Below, piece by piece: positions 1 through 6,408 of a DNA stretch of 13,522 bases (positions within the stretch are counted from its first letter, which is position 1; each line of letters opens with the position of its first letter). Origin of the DNA: Pseudobdellovibrionaceae bacterium (GTDB taxonomy: Bacteria > Bdellovibrionota > Bdellovibrionia > Bdellovibrionales > JAMPXM01); the NCBI GenBank assembly GCA_913774795.1, contig CAJYIL010000476.1, positions 1 to 13,522 on the forward strand. Reading direction: 5' to 3'. The notes below the pieces were generated by a model. The model made no database searches. It was not told where the DNA came from and was given only the letters and a program-made list of their open reading frames with translations. A program made the translations under genes and the position numbers.

Positions 1-2
1 CT

Positions 3-737
3 TCGATCATCGCGAAGACAGATGAACAGGGAACTCCTCTCGGGACCGGCGAATATGTGGTGACCTTGGAGCTGAAAGACAAGCGAATGGGCCGAAGCGA
101 AACTGACAAAGCCCGTGTGAAACTTGCCCGCCTCGTGCATCCGAGCATCTTGCAGGCTCTAAAGCTCGAGCCGATTTTAACTCGTACCGCTTACAAGAAC
201 GCTCGGTTGTACTCGCAGATCGTCTTCACCGAAAACGCCTTCGCCCGCATCCAAGGTCTCGCCGCAGGCGAAATCGAAAGCGCCCTGACCGCTTACTTGA
301 AACGAACGCGCAGTCCATTTGATGACCGTGAACGCGCGATCCGCAAGTCTGCGAGACTTTTGGCAGCGGCGCTAGATCCACACGCAACTCCGTCGGAGAA
401 GATCGACACCTTTGCGACTTTGCAGCGAGAGCCTCTCTTTAGAGAATCAGGCTCTGGATTTTTGATGTCACTTCTTCCGGAGAGTGAACTCGAGAACTTG
501 GTGAGCGTTTACGTGAGAATCGACGCTGAGACTTTCGGTTCGAAATCGGTCATCGCCCGATTCGGTCATTCGGAGTTCAAAAACCTCGAGCGCGCCACAG
601 AGTGTGCCGGCTATCAGCAAGATCGCAGCACCATCGATCTGCGTCTCGAAGACCTGTGTGCGGGCACGAGCGATTCACCGACGGGAGTCGTGACTCCACC
701 AACGTTGCCTTCGCCCGCAACGGCCGCTGTTCGTTGA
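3..737 (+). CDS. C-terminal part of an unrecognised protein (5'-truncated by the window edge)
   Basis: The frame is open from base 3 with no start-like context. A GTG at 57 exists, but coding continues upstream of it (residues read SIIAKTDEQGTPLGTGEY), so the gene almost certainly begins outside the window. About 244 codons are visible, ending in TGA at 735-737. The body is mixed polar and helical, with Lys/Arg- and Glu-rich stretches and an isolated Cys pair near the C-terminus (in ERATECAGY and LEDLCAG). It ends in a Pro/Thr/Ala-rich tail (TPPTLPSPATAAVR). No membrane segment or catalytic motif is visible. I do not recognise the family, and without its N-terminus I cannot say whether it is exported. 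It meets msrA stop to stop with no intergenic base, so no separate terminator fits between them. Confidence 0.75.
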   Translation, partial: SIIAKTDEQGTPLGTGEYVVTLELKDKRMGRSETDKARVKLARLVHPSILQALKLEPILTRTAYKNARLYSQIVFTENAFARIQGLAAGEIESALTAYLKRTRSPFDDRERAIRKSARLLAAALDPHATPSEKIDTFATLQREPLFRESGSGFLMSLLPESELENLVSVYVRIDAETFGSKSVIARFGHSEFKNLERATECAGYQQDRSTIDLRLEDLCAGTSDSPTGVVTPPTLPSPATAAVR

Positions 738-1352
738 CTACTTCTTGGCGTCGAAATTTAAATTTCGCAGGTGATGGTTGTCGTAACCACCTGGGTTTTT
801 AATCAGATACTGCTGATGGTAGTCTTCAGCCTCAAAAAAGGTCTTGGCCGGTTCGATCTTTGTCGAAATCGGCGCTTTCCACTCGCCAGACTTTTCGACT
901 TTCGCTTTAAACGCGGCGGCTTTTGCCGCCTGCTCTGGCGTGTAAGTAAAAATCTCTGAGCGATATTGAGTCCCCACGTCGTTCCCTTGCCGGTTCAAGG
1001 TTGTTGGATCATGCATTTTGAAGAACTGATCGAGCAAGGTTTCATAAGACACTTTTTTTGGATCAAACTTGATCTGCAGAGTTTCAGCGTGACCTGTTTG
1101 GCCCGTCGTCACGTCTTTGTACGTGGCAGGTTTTTCACCACCCTCATAACCGACCCGCGTCGCGGTGACGCCCGGAATTTTTCGGAAGAATTCTTCGGTG
1201 CCCCAGAAACAGCCGGCGGCAAAAGCAGCCGTTTCTCCGGGTGCTTTTGCAAAACGAGTTGTCGCATCCGATTTCGCATTCGCTTGCGAAGTCCCAGCAA
1301 TTGACGAGAGAACGATTGCCACGATTAGAGCTCTCAACACACGAAACCCCAT
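738..1352 (-). CDS. msrA: Exported peptide-methionine (S)-S-oxide reductase with a single cysteine
   Basis: MsrA reduces the S epimer of methionine sulfoxide in oxidised proteins. The 204-residue product has the signature G47-C48-F49-W50-G51 with catalytic Cys48. It also has acidic Glu53/54, GHAE (88-91 region), and NDVGTQYRS (about 124-132), which supplies the usual Asp and Tyr of the substrate pocket. DYHQQYL (about 177-183) is also typical. A positively charged, hydrophobic N-terminus (about 1-26, with Ala/Gly near the end) looks like a signal peptide, so it probably acts in the periplasm. Oddly, Cys48 is the only cysteine. The C-terminal resolving cysteines of the E. coli type are absent, and the tail ends NPGGYDNHHLRNLNFDAKK. 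ATG at 1352 has only a weak ribosome site. A GTG four codons in is an alternative start. The lipoprotein gene lies 84 bases upstream on the same strand. Confidence 0.95.
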   Translation of the reverse strand: MGFRVLRALIVAIVLSSIAGTSQANAKSDATTRFAKAPGETAAFAAGCFWGTEEFFRKIPGVTATRVGYEGGEKPATYKDVTTGQTGHAETLQIKFDPKKVSYETLLDQFFKMHDPTTLNRQGNDVGTQYRSEIFTYTPEQAAKAAAFKAKVEKSGEWKAPISTKIEPAKTFFEAEDYHQQYLIKNPGGYDNHHLRNLNFDAKK

Positions 1353-1390
1353 CTCTGTTATTAAGTGCGCCTAGTTTACGCCTGATGTTG

Positions 1391-1410
1391 ACCCGAGATC
1401 AATTTCGGGT
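1391..1410. other. Short stem-loop between the lipoprotein gene and msrA
   Basis: ACCCGA (1391-1396) and TCGGGT (1405-1410) are complementary, with a possible extra A-T pair inside. No T-run follows on either strand, so it is not a convincing intrinsic terminator. It could be an attenuator, an mRNA-end structure, or chance. Confidence 0.3.
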
Positions 1411-1436
1411 GAGGTCAGTTAGGCACGAGGTCGAGC

Positions 1437-1985
1437 TTAATCAGCGTGGCACCAAGGACGAGGGGTCACGACACGCGTGATCGAATTGGCACGCATGTTG
1501 AGAAACTGCATTCCCACCGCAATACGCAGCCAATCGTTCTTCGGAGACTTTTTGAAGACCGCCCGAATATTTCCGTAACCAAGACCGTCGGTCGTAAAAA
1601 CATCGTCTTGTTTCTGGAGAGTCCAGCGCACGCGTTGACCTGCGATTGCGACGAGATCGGCCGCCCCGAGCGCCGTCGAGATCGTGCCTTCGCTATCACG
1701 ACATTGAAGTCGAACGTTGATCGAAGCCATCGTTAAGTTGCGACAGTTCTTACTCGACGAGAAACCATAGCCGGCCGAGCAGGAGTTAAACGATTTTTCT
1801 CTGTAACCAAGTTCTTGAAGAGGGCGCGCTAGGTTGAGAGATCGTTCGAGCGCTTCTAGATCGATGTTTTCTTGTTGCTCTTGGGTTTCGAGACCGGCGG
1901 TGCTTGGGAGAGGAACGTCTTCTTCCTTCGGGATTTGCTTGGTCGCACAACCTGCCAAAACTAAAAGTGCTAAGAAGAGTCTCAT
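1437..1985 (-). CDS. Small lipoprotein of unknown function with four conserved-looking cysteines
   Basis: The 182-residue product begins MRLFLALLVLAGC, a short signal peptide ending in a lipobox (LAGC) with lipidated Cys13. The +2 residue is Ala rather than Asp, which favours outer-membrane sorting by the E. coli rule. A Glu/Gln-rich linker (about 20-55) precedes a globular part holding Cys69, Cys81, Cys95 and Cys179, enough for two disulfides in the periplasm. The segments around YREKSFNSC, VRLQCRDSEGT and ITRVVTPRPWC look like conserved blocks of a family, but I cannot name a function. The start is well supported: a GAGAGGA ribosome site lies five bases upstream of the ATG. The gene is divergent from the dehydrogenase gene across an 80-base gap and lies upstream of msrA, with which it may be cotranscribed. 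Confidence 0.85.
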   Translation of the reverse strand: MRLFLALLVLAGCATKQIPKEEDVPLPSTAGLETQEQQENIDLEALERSLNLARPLQELGYREKSFNSCSAGYGFSSSKNCRNLTMASINVRLQCRDSEGTISTALGAADLVAIAGQRVRWTLQKQDDVFTTDGLGYGNIRAVFKKSPKNDWLRIAVGMQFLNMRANSITRVVTPRPWCHAD

Positions 1986-2006
1986 CTTTGTCCTCTCGTC
2001 TTGTGG

Positions 2007-2024
2007 TTAGAACTAAACGTTCTC
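2007..2024. promoter_or_regulatory. Possible operator in the divergent intergenic region
   Basis: AGAAC (2009-2013) and GTTCT (2019-2023) form a perfect 5-bp inverted repeat with a 5-base spacer, between the divergent lipoprotein and dehydrogenase genes. Both promoters must lie in or near this 80-base gap, so a shared operator is plausible. I see no clear -35/-10 pair, and the repeat is short enough to be chance. Confidence 0.25.
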
Positions 2025-2065
2025 TCGCCGGGAGCGTCTGCTAGCTTAGGTCGCGAGGTGAATAC

Positions 2066-3256
2066 ATGCAATTCCTAACGGTTTTTCTGGTCTCGCTCGC
2101 AGTCTCGCCCGTCGTCCACGCGGGTTCGCTCGACGGTCTTCCTCTCCCGAAACCGTCGACACCAAAGTCTCACTTCTCTTCGGTGATCGGGTGGAAGACG
2201 GGTGAGAAACCGATGGCGCCGAAAGGCTTTACTGTCACGCGCTTCGCCGAAAATCTGAAAGAACCTCGTTGGGTTTACATGGACCCATCCTCATCGGACG
2301 TCTTCGTCGCTGAATCGAAAGAAGGCCGCATCACACGCTTTCGCGACACAAACAAGGATGGTGTCTACGAAACTCGCGAGCCCATCGCCGAAAAGTTAGA
2401 TCGACCGTTCGGGATGGCCATCGTCAACGATACATTTTATGTCGCGGAACAAGATGCAGTCTTGCGGTATGCGTACCCGAAGGGCACGGCGAAACTCACG
2501 GGAGGAACGAAAATTCTCTCGCTGCCAGCCGGTGGCTACAACAACCACTGGACACGCAACTTGCTTGCGTCGAAAGACGGCTCACGCCTTTTTGTCTCGG
2601 TCGGATCAGGGTCGAATGTCGGTGAGCACGGCCTCGACAACGAAATTCGCCGCGCAAATATTCTGTCAGTCGATTTGAACGGTAAGGACGAAAAGATTTT
2701 CGCGTCGGGTCTCCGAAATCCCGTCGGAATGGACTTCGCATCTGACGGCCGACTCTGGACCGCTGTGAATGAGCGCGACAACTTGGGTGACGACCTCGTG
2801 CCCGACTATCTCACTTCCGTGCGTGAAGGTGGTTTCTACGGCTGGCCCTTTGCGTACTTCGGTCAGCACGAAGATCCGCGCTTAAAAGGAGAGCGCCCTG
2901 ACCTCGTCGCCAAAGCGATCGTTCCCGACGTCGCATTGGGTTCTCACACCGCGTCCCTTGGCCTTGCGTTTTATCACGGCCAAAAATTTCCGGCACGCTA
3001 CCGCGGCGGAGCCTTCATCGGCCAACATGGATCATGGAATAATTCAAAACTTGTCGGTTACGCCGTTAAGTTTGTTCCGTTCGACGCCGCCGGAAAGCCG
3101 ACTGGTAAACCTGAGGACTTTTTAACGGGTTTCATCGCCGATGCCGGCAAATACAAAGTTCACGGTCGCCCGGTCGGCGTCTCGATGATGCATGACGGAT
3201 CACTTCTCGTCGTGGACGACGGCGCCGACATCATCTGGCAAGTGCGCGCAAATTAA
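2066..3256 (+). CDS. Secreted PQQ-dependent sugar dehydrogenase-like beta-propeller (glucose/sorbosone dehydrogenase family)
   Basis: The 396-residue product starts with a signal peptide (1-19, cleavage likely after VHA), so it should be periplasmic. Family blocks follow in order: RFRDTNKDG (91-99), NNHWTRNL (159-166, with the candidate catalytic His161), VSVGSGSNVGE (177-187), GLRNPVGM (215-222), NERDNLGDD (235-243), EGGFYGWP (254-261), HTASLGLAFY (294-303), and GQHGSWN (319-325). GRPVGV (367-372) comes last. These match the six-bladed GSDH/L-sorbosone dehydrogenase family, which oxidises sugars or aldoses using PQQ; the substrate cannot be read here. Residues 94-105 form a full EF-hand-like loop (D94, N96, D98, G99, E102, E105), suggesting a bound Ca2+. 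A GAGGTG ribosome site lies five bases before the ATG. No cytochrome domain is fused. The stop overlaps that of the convergent GST gene. Confidence 0.88.
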   Translation: MQFLTVFLVSLAVSPVVHAGSLDGLPLPKPSTPKSHFSSVIGWKTGEKPMAPKGFTVTRFAENLKEPRWVYMDPSSSDVFVAESKEGRITRFRDTNKDGVYETREPIAEKLDRPFGMAIVNDTFYVAEQDAVLRYAYPKGTAKLTGGTKILSLPAGGYNNHWTRNLLASKDGSRLFVSVGSGSNVGEHGLDNEIRRANILSVDLNGKDEKIFASGLRNPVGMDFASDGRLWTAVNERDNLGDDLVPDYLTSVREGGFYGWPFAYFGQHEDPRLKGERPDLVAKAIVPDVALGSHTASLGLAFYHGQKFPARYRGGAFIGQHGSWNNSKLVGYAVKFVPFDAAGKPTGKPEDFLTGFIADAGKYKVHGRPVGVSMMHDGSLLVVDDGADIIWQVRAN

Positions 3257-3915
3257 ATCTCGTAAGGTCCGCCGCGCTCGAGCGCCCGTTTGTAAGCGGG
3301 CCTCGCGTGAATCGTCTCCAAGAATTTCACGAGATGCGGTCGCGTCGAAAGATCGGCGCGGTGGCGTGCCGCTTCGACCGGAAAACTCATCATGATATCG
3401 GCTGCAGAGAACTGCGCTCCCGCAAACCAAGATGACTTCGCGAGCGTCTTTTCCTGAAAGTCCAAGTTCGCATTCACGTTCGGCGCAATTAAAAGCGATT
3501 CGACGCCTGAGGCGATTTTCTTTACGATCGGCTGAATGAAAAACGGCTTCGGCTGCGACACGATTTTTCCGAAGACGAGTCTCATCAAGAGTGGCGGCAT
3601 CGCCGATCCCTCGGCGTAGTACGTCCAGTAGCGGTATTGAAGAAACTCTGGCGTTCCCGCAAGAGGACGCAGGCGCCCGTGACCGTACTTATCGAGAATG
3701 TACTCGACGATTGCGCCTGATTCGGCCACCACCACGCCGTCGTCGACGACGACTGGCGATTTGCCGAGCGCGTGCACTTTTTTTAGCTCCGGCGGAGCGA
3801 GCATATTCGGCTGACGCTGGTGATGCTGAATTTCGTAGGGAACTTCTAGCTCTTCGAGCAGCCAGAGGATGCGCTGTGAGCGTGAGTTATTCAGGTGGTG
3901 GACGATCAACGCCAT
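3253..3915 (-). CDS. Glutathione S-transferase, GTT1-like
   Basis: The preferred ATG is at 3915, giving 220 residues that begin MALIVHHLNNSRSQRILWLL. A longer reading up to 3978 would run into the upstream HNH gene and lacks family similarity. The thioredoxin-like N-terminal domain (about 1-80) shows the NNSRSQ glutathione-contact segment with candidate Ser11, the K52-S53-P54-V55 cis-proline turn, and E65-S66 for the glutathione gamma-glutamyl end. The all-helical C-terminal domain (about 90-215) includes FSAADIMMSFP with the helix-capping Asp173. This conjugates or reduces with glutathione in the cytoplasm; the substrate is unknown. A GGGAG ribosome site (3924-3928) lies inside the end of the HNH gene. 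Only two bases separate the HNH stop from this ATG, so the pair is probably translationally coupled. Its TAA shares bases with the dehydrogenase stop. Confidence 0.9.
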   Translation of the reverse strand: MALIVHHLNNSRSQRILWLLEELEVPYEIQHHQRQPNMLAPPELKKVHALGKSPVVVDDGVVVAESGAIVEYILDKYGHGRLRPLAGTPEFLQYRYWTYYAEGSAMPPLLMRLVFGKIVSQPKPFFIQPIVKKIASGVESLLIAPNVNANLDFQEKTLAKSSWFAGAQFSAADIMMSFPVEAARHRADLSTRPHLVKFLETIHARPAYKRALERGGPYEI

Positions 3916-3917
3916 AG

Positions 3918-4265
3918 TTAGAACTCCCGCATGCGAGCGTGCTTGTCGAAATACTCCGGATCGCGCTTTCGAACCCATTTGATGAACCGGGCCATCTCCG
4001 GATGCTCTCGTAATTTTGCGAACGTGTTGTATTCAAACGCAAGCTCGGCTTCGGTAAAAACCGAGTGAATTTTAGAATGGCAAATTCGATGCACGATGAA
4101 CTTCTCGATTCCGCCGTACATCCGCGGGATCAAATGATGTTCATTTAACGACCGACCGGCAATCATCTCTCGACCGCAGAGAGGGCAAAGTCCCGAATCC
4201 GGCCAAATCGCCGAACGAGCCGCTAACTTTTCATCTTTCGAAAATTTAATCTTCGAGCGTGGCAC
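3918..4265 (-). CDS. Small HNH endonuclease-like protein
   Basis: The 115-residue product carries a zinc-type HNH signature: C27-P-L-C30, then N41-E-H43-H44-L-I-P, then H59-R-I-C62-H63 and H67. This resembles the Cys-x-x-Cys plus HHLIP plus CHxxIH pattern of small HNH nucleases. The C-terminal part is basic and aromatic (FIKWVRKRDPEYF, 94-106). The family usually cuts DNA using one divalent metal, but many small HNH genes of this sort have no known role, so nuclease activity is inferred. The start is a GTG at 4265. It is the first start codon after an in-frame upstream stop, so it is well constrained despite a poor ribosome site. It lies directly upstream of the GST gene with a two-base gap. 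No partner methylase, phage or toxin gene is visible. Confidence 0.78.
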   Translation of the reverse strand: MPRSKIKFSKDEKLAARSAIWPDSGLCPLCGREMIAGRSLNEHHLIPRMYGGIEKFIVHRICHSKIHSVFTEAELAFEYNTFAKLREHPEMARFIKWVRKRDPEYFDKHARMREF

Positions 4266-4269
4266 GTTT

Positions 4270-4279
4270 GCAAGCTTGC
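4270..4279. promoter_or_regulatory. Perfect 10-bp palindrome next to the HNH gene start
   Basis: GCAAGCTTGC sits four bases upstream of the GTG start of the HNH gene, where a ribosome site would be expected. It could be an autoregulatory operator or could hide the start in a hairpin. It could also be chance, since a 10-bp palindrome is not rare. Confidence 0.2.
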
Positions 4280-4366
4280 CATAGGCCGTGGTGAATTGCG
4301 CGCCGGCGAAAACGATATGATGCGATTAACCACATCTGTCGCAAGGACTTAAAAGTTTCGACAATT

Positions 4367-5536
4367 TTAGACGGCCGCACTCCTCGCCTGAGCGAGCGCC
4401 ATCTGTTCTTTTAACGATCTTGCGGCCAGCGCGTAACCGCCATCACCACCGTCGATGAAGTGAATATGATCACCATCGCCGACCGAGCCCACGAGACAAG
4501 TCATGATGGCATGATCGCTGACATGTACGCCGTAATAGATGTCACCGGCAGAGTGCAGCTTCGCAAAGAGCTCTTGAATCTGTTTGATCTGCGCTGGCGT
4601 GCAGTCGATTACGAGGCGAAGCATATCGTCGAACTTGCGAAAGTCGGAGTGCGACGGGATCTGCGCGGTGTAGCGCTTCGAATCGAAAAGCGAGAAATGG
4701 CAAGCGTACTTAAATTCCCAAACGCAAAAGAGGATCCAGCCGAGCTGCGCGAAGAACCGCTTCTGCATCATCGGCGAGTATTGGCGCCTTTCGTTTTTGA
4801 TGATAGCCGCCATCGATTTGTATTTCATGTTCAGCTGATTAACAGGCGATGAGATTTGAACGTCTCCGCCTAAAATCTCTCTCATCTGATCGAGAATCGG
4901 TGCGTAGATGGAGATATCGTTGACTGTCGAGCGCGCCAGAATCGAAAGAACTTTACCTTTACGTGATTGAAGCGGCTGCCAGCGACAAGACAAGTCTTTG
5001 ACTTCACCCAGTACGCCTGCGTCGTCATCGCGAATGCAGTATTTTTCGGATTGAGATTTGATCAACCCATCGGCCCACGAAAGCCCTCCGCCCCGCACAA
5101 ACGCAATCGGTTTAGAGGGGCCTGAAGCAAATTTCGCAACTTCGATCTTCATGCCTTGCGCCGCGACTTCCGCCATCGGCACGACGCCGACCCGAAGTTC
5201 GAGGCCGTAATTCGCCTTCGCAAGGTTTCGCAATTTCAGGAGCTCTGTTTTCACCGATTCAAGTCGCGACGGCGGCACGAGAATCGAAGCTCCGTCTCCG
5301 CCGAACACAAAGGGGACAGCGTTATCGCGCCAGAGCTGACCGAGCACCGCCACCGAGGCGGCACCTAACATGTTCACATCTTGATAGCGCCCGGCCGCAA
5401 TCGCCGCTGTCGATCCTCTGACATCGGTGATGACGACAAACCAATCATTCGGGAGCGTCTCATAGTGACGATCATCACCGAGCGTCGCGAAATCAGAAAA
5501 CGTATGGAGATTGGTGTAGAACGATTCGGTCGACAT
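4367..5536 (-). CDS. DUF3095 protein, probable divergent class III nucleotidyl cyclase-like enzyme
   Basis: The 389-residue, probably cytoplasmic product matches the DUF3095 family in layout and in blocks such as CRWQPLQSRKGKVLSILA (184-201). No activity is assigned to that family as far as I know. The N-terminal half reads like a class III nucleotidyl cyclase. FVVITDVRGSTAAI (33-46) offers Asp38 in a D-x-x-G-S-T context. VFGGDGASILVP (77-88) offers a second Asp81 in the position of the other metal ligand. GLELRVGVVPMAEV (111-124) resembles the LRVGIHxGEV strand. Residues 150-389 contain no membrane segment. The C-terminus carries GDGDHIHFIDGGDGGYALAA (353-372), a further conserved-looking block. 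The start at 5536 has no convincing ribosome site. The YfcG-like gene lies 86 bases upstream on the same strand. Confidence 0.82.
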   Translation of the reverse strand: MSTESFYTNLHTFSDFATLGDDRHYETLPNDWFVVITDVRGSTAAIAAGRYQDVNMLGAASVAVLGQLWRDNAVPFVFGGDGASILVPPSRLESVKTELLKLRNLAKANYGLELRVGVVPMAEVAAQGMKIEVAKFASGPSKPIAFVRGGGLSWADGLIKSQSEKYCIRDDDAGVLGEVKDLSCRWQPLQSRKGKVLSILARSTVNDISIYAPILDQMREILGGDVQISSPVNQLNMKYKSMAAIIKNERRQYSPMMQKRFFAQLGWILFCVWEFKYACHFSLFDSKRYTAQIPSHSDFRKFDDMLRLVIDCTPAQIKQIQELFAKLHSAGDIYYGVHVSDHAIMTCLVGSVGDGDHIHFIDGGDGGYALAARSLKEQMALAQARSAAV

Positions 5537-5622
5537 GCTTTGATTGTCGACCGAATCCCGACGTGTTCAAAGCGAATCCAGGTGGCCGCGACTTCAGTCT
5601 CAAGGAAAGCTCAAGCCAAGCT

Positions 5623-6315
5623 CTAGTTTTTTTTCACCACGGCTGAAGTCTGGCCAAACAGATGTCTCTTCGCTTCGTCGTCTTTGACGGTCGGCTGCGA
5701 GTTGATGAGCTTGCCTTTTTCGTACGCGCGTTGGGTCGCGGGTCGGGCCCCGATCGCCTGAAACCAGCGCTTCAGTTCTGGGAACTCATCGAGGTTCTGC
5801 TTTTGTCTCTGGTGGGGAACGATCCACGGATAGATGGCCATGTCGGCGACCGTGTACTCGTCACCGATCACAAACTCGCGATCAGCCAGGCGTTTGTTGA
5901 TCACGCCGTAGAGGCGATTCGTTTCATTCACGTAGCGCGTGATCGCGTAAGGAATTTGTTCCGGCGCGTATTGAACGAAGTGATGGTTTTGACCTGCCAT
6001 CGGGCCAAGCCCGGCCATCTGCCAAAAGAGCCAGGTCAACGTCTCAGCGCGCTTCACATCACCCGTGCCGATAAACTTTTTATATTTATCCGCGAGATAC
6101 AAAAGCATCGCCCCTGACTCGAACATCTTCACGCCTGTTTCGTGATCGACCATCGCGGGGATCCTGTTGTTCGGCGCAATCTCGAGGAACTTCGGTTCGA
6201 ACTGCTCACCCTTCGAGATGTTCACCGGGATCGTGTTGTACGGGACGCCCGCTTCTTCAAGGAACATGGTGATTTTGTAGGCGTTGGGGGTGGTCCAGTA
6301 GTAGATGTCTAACAA
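5623..6315 (-). CDS. yfcG: YfcG-like glutathione-dependent disulfide reductase (Nu-class GST)
   Basis: The 230-residue product closely follows the E. coli YfcG/YghU (Ure2p-like) pattern. It has T9-P10-N11 for glutathione, K15-I-T-M-F-L-E-E, the P49? region PNNRIPAMVDH (48-58) with the cis-proline, and E66-S67-G-A for the gamma-glutamyl end. A long helical domain follows, with TWLFWQMAGLGPMAGQNHHF (94-113), IPYAI (121-125) and VADMAIYPW (156-164). The protein has no cysteine at all, fitting YfcG, which reduces disulfides by holding two glutathiones rather than by an active-site thiol. The start is TTG at 6315, behind AGAGAGG six bases upstream. An in-frame TAA lies just above, and no ATG fits. 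Its promoter region falls in the same 93-base gap as the left arm of the inverted-repeat element. Confidence 0.92.
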   Translation of the reverse strand: MLDIYYWTTPNAYKITMFLEEAGVPYNTIPVNISKGEQFEPKFLEIAPNNRIPAMVDHETGVKMFESGAMLLYLADKYKKFIGTGDVKRAETLTWLFWQMAGLGPMAGQNHHFVQYAPEQIPYAITRYVNETNRLYGVINKRLADREFVIGDEYTVADMAIYPWIVPHQRQKQNLDEFPELKRWFQAIGARPATQRAYEKGKLINSQPTVKDDEAKRHLFGQTSAVVKKN

Positions 6316-6321
6316 GAAGAA

Positions 6322-6328
6322 CCTCTCT
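6322..6328 (-). promoter_or_regulatory. Ribosome binding site that fixes a TTG start
   Basis: AGAGAGG on the minus strand, six bases before TTG at 6315. With an in-frame stop just upstream and no ATG, it supports a rare TTG start for the YfcG-like protein. Confidence 0.75.
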
Positions 6329-6336
6329 TACAGAAA

Positions 6337-6353
6337 CGGTTGTCCGCAAACCG
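6337..6353. other. Small inverted repeat in the leader of the YfcG-like gene
   Basis: CGGTT (6337-6341) and AACCG (6349-6353) are complementary across a 7-base loop, just upstream of the ribosome site. It could be a weak operator or a leader hairpin; significance is doubtful. Confidence 0.2.
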
Positions 6354-6360
6354 GATGTTT

Positions 6361-6406
6361 TACGTTTGGAACGAACACGAGCACGTTCATGTTCAAGTTC
6401 ACGTTT
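6361..6406 (+). repeat. Left inverted-repeat arm with GTTCAN hexamers
   Basis: Bases 6385-6406 read as tandem GTTCAT, GTTCAA, GTTCAC, GTTT, a six-base period. The arm pairs with 6740-6794 and ends two bases before the first ATG (6409) of the four-helix-bundle gene. It also lies in the upstream region of the divergent YfcG-like gene, so it may affect that promoter. Confidence 0.75.
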
Positions 6407-6408
6407 GA

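Noticed and set aside
3916..3978. Longer N-terminus for the GTT1-like GST
   Set aside because: The extra 21 residues overlap the HNH gene in another frame and lack GST similarity. ATG 3915 has a ribosome site and matches the family start.
4321..4343. TGCGA/TCGCA inverted repeat with a 13-base spacer upstream of the HNH gene
   Set aside because: The arms are only 5 bp and the spacing fits no site I recognise, so I did not list it as an operator.
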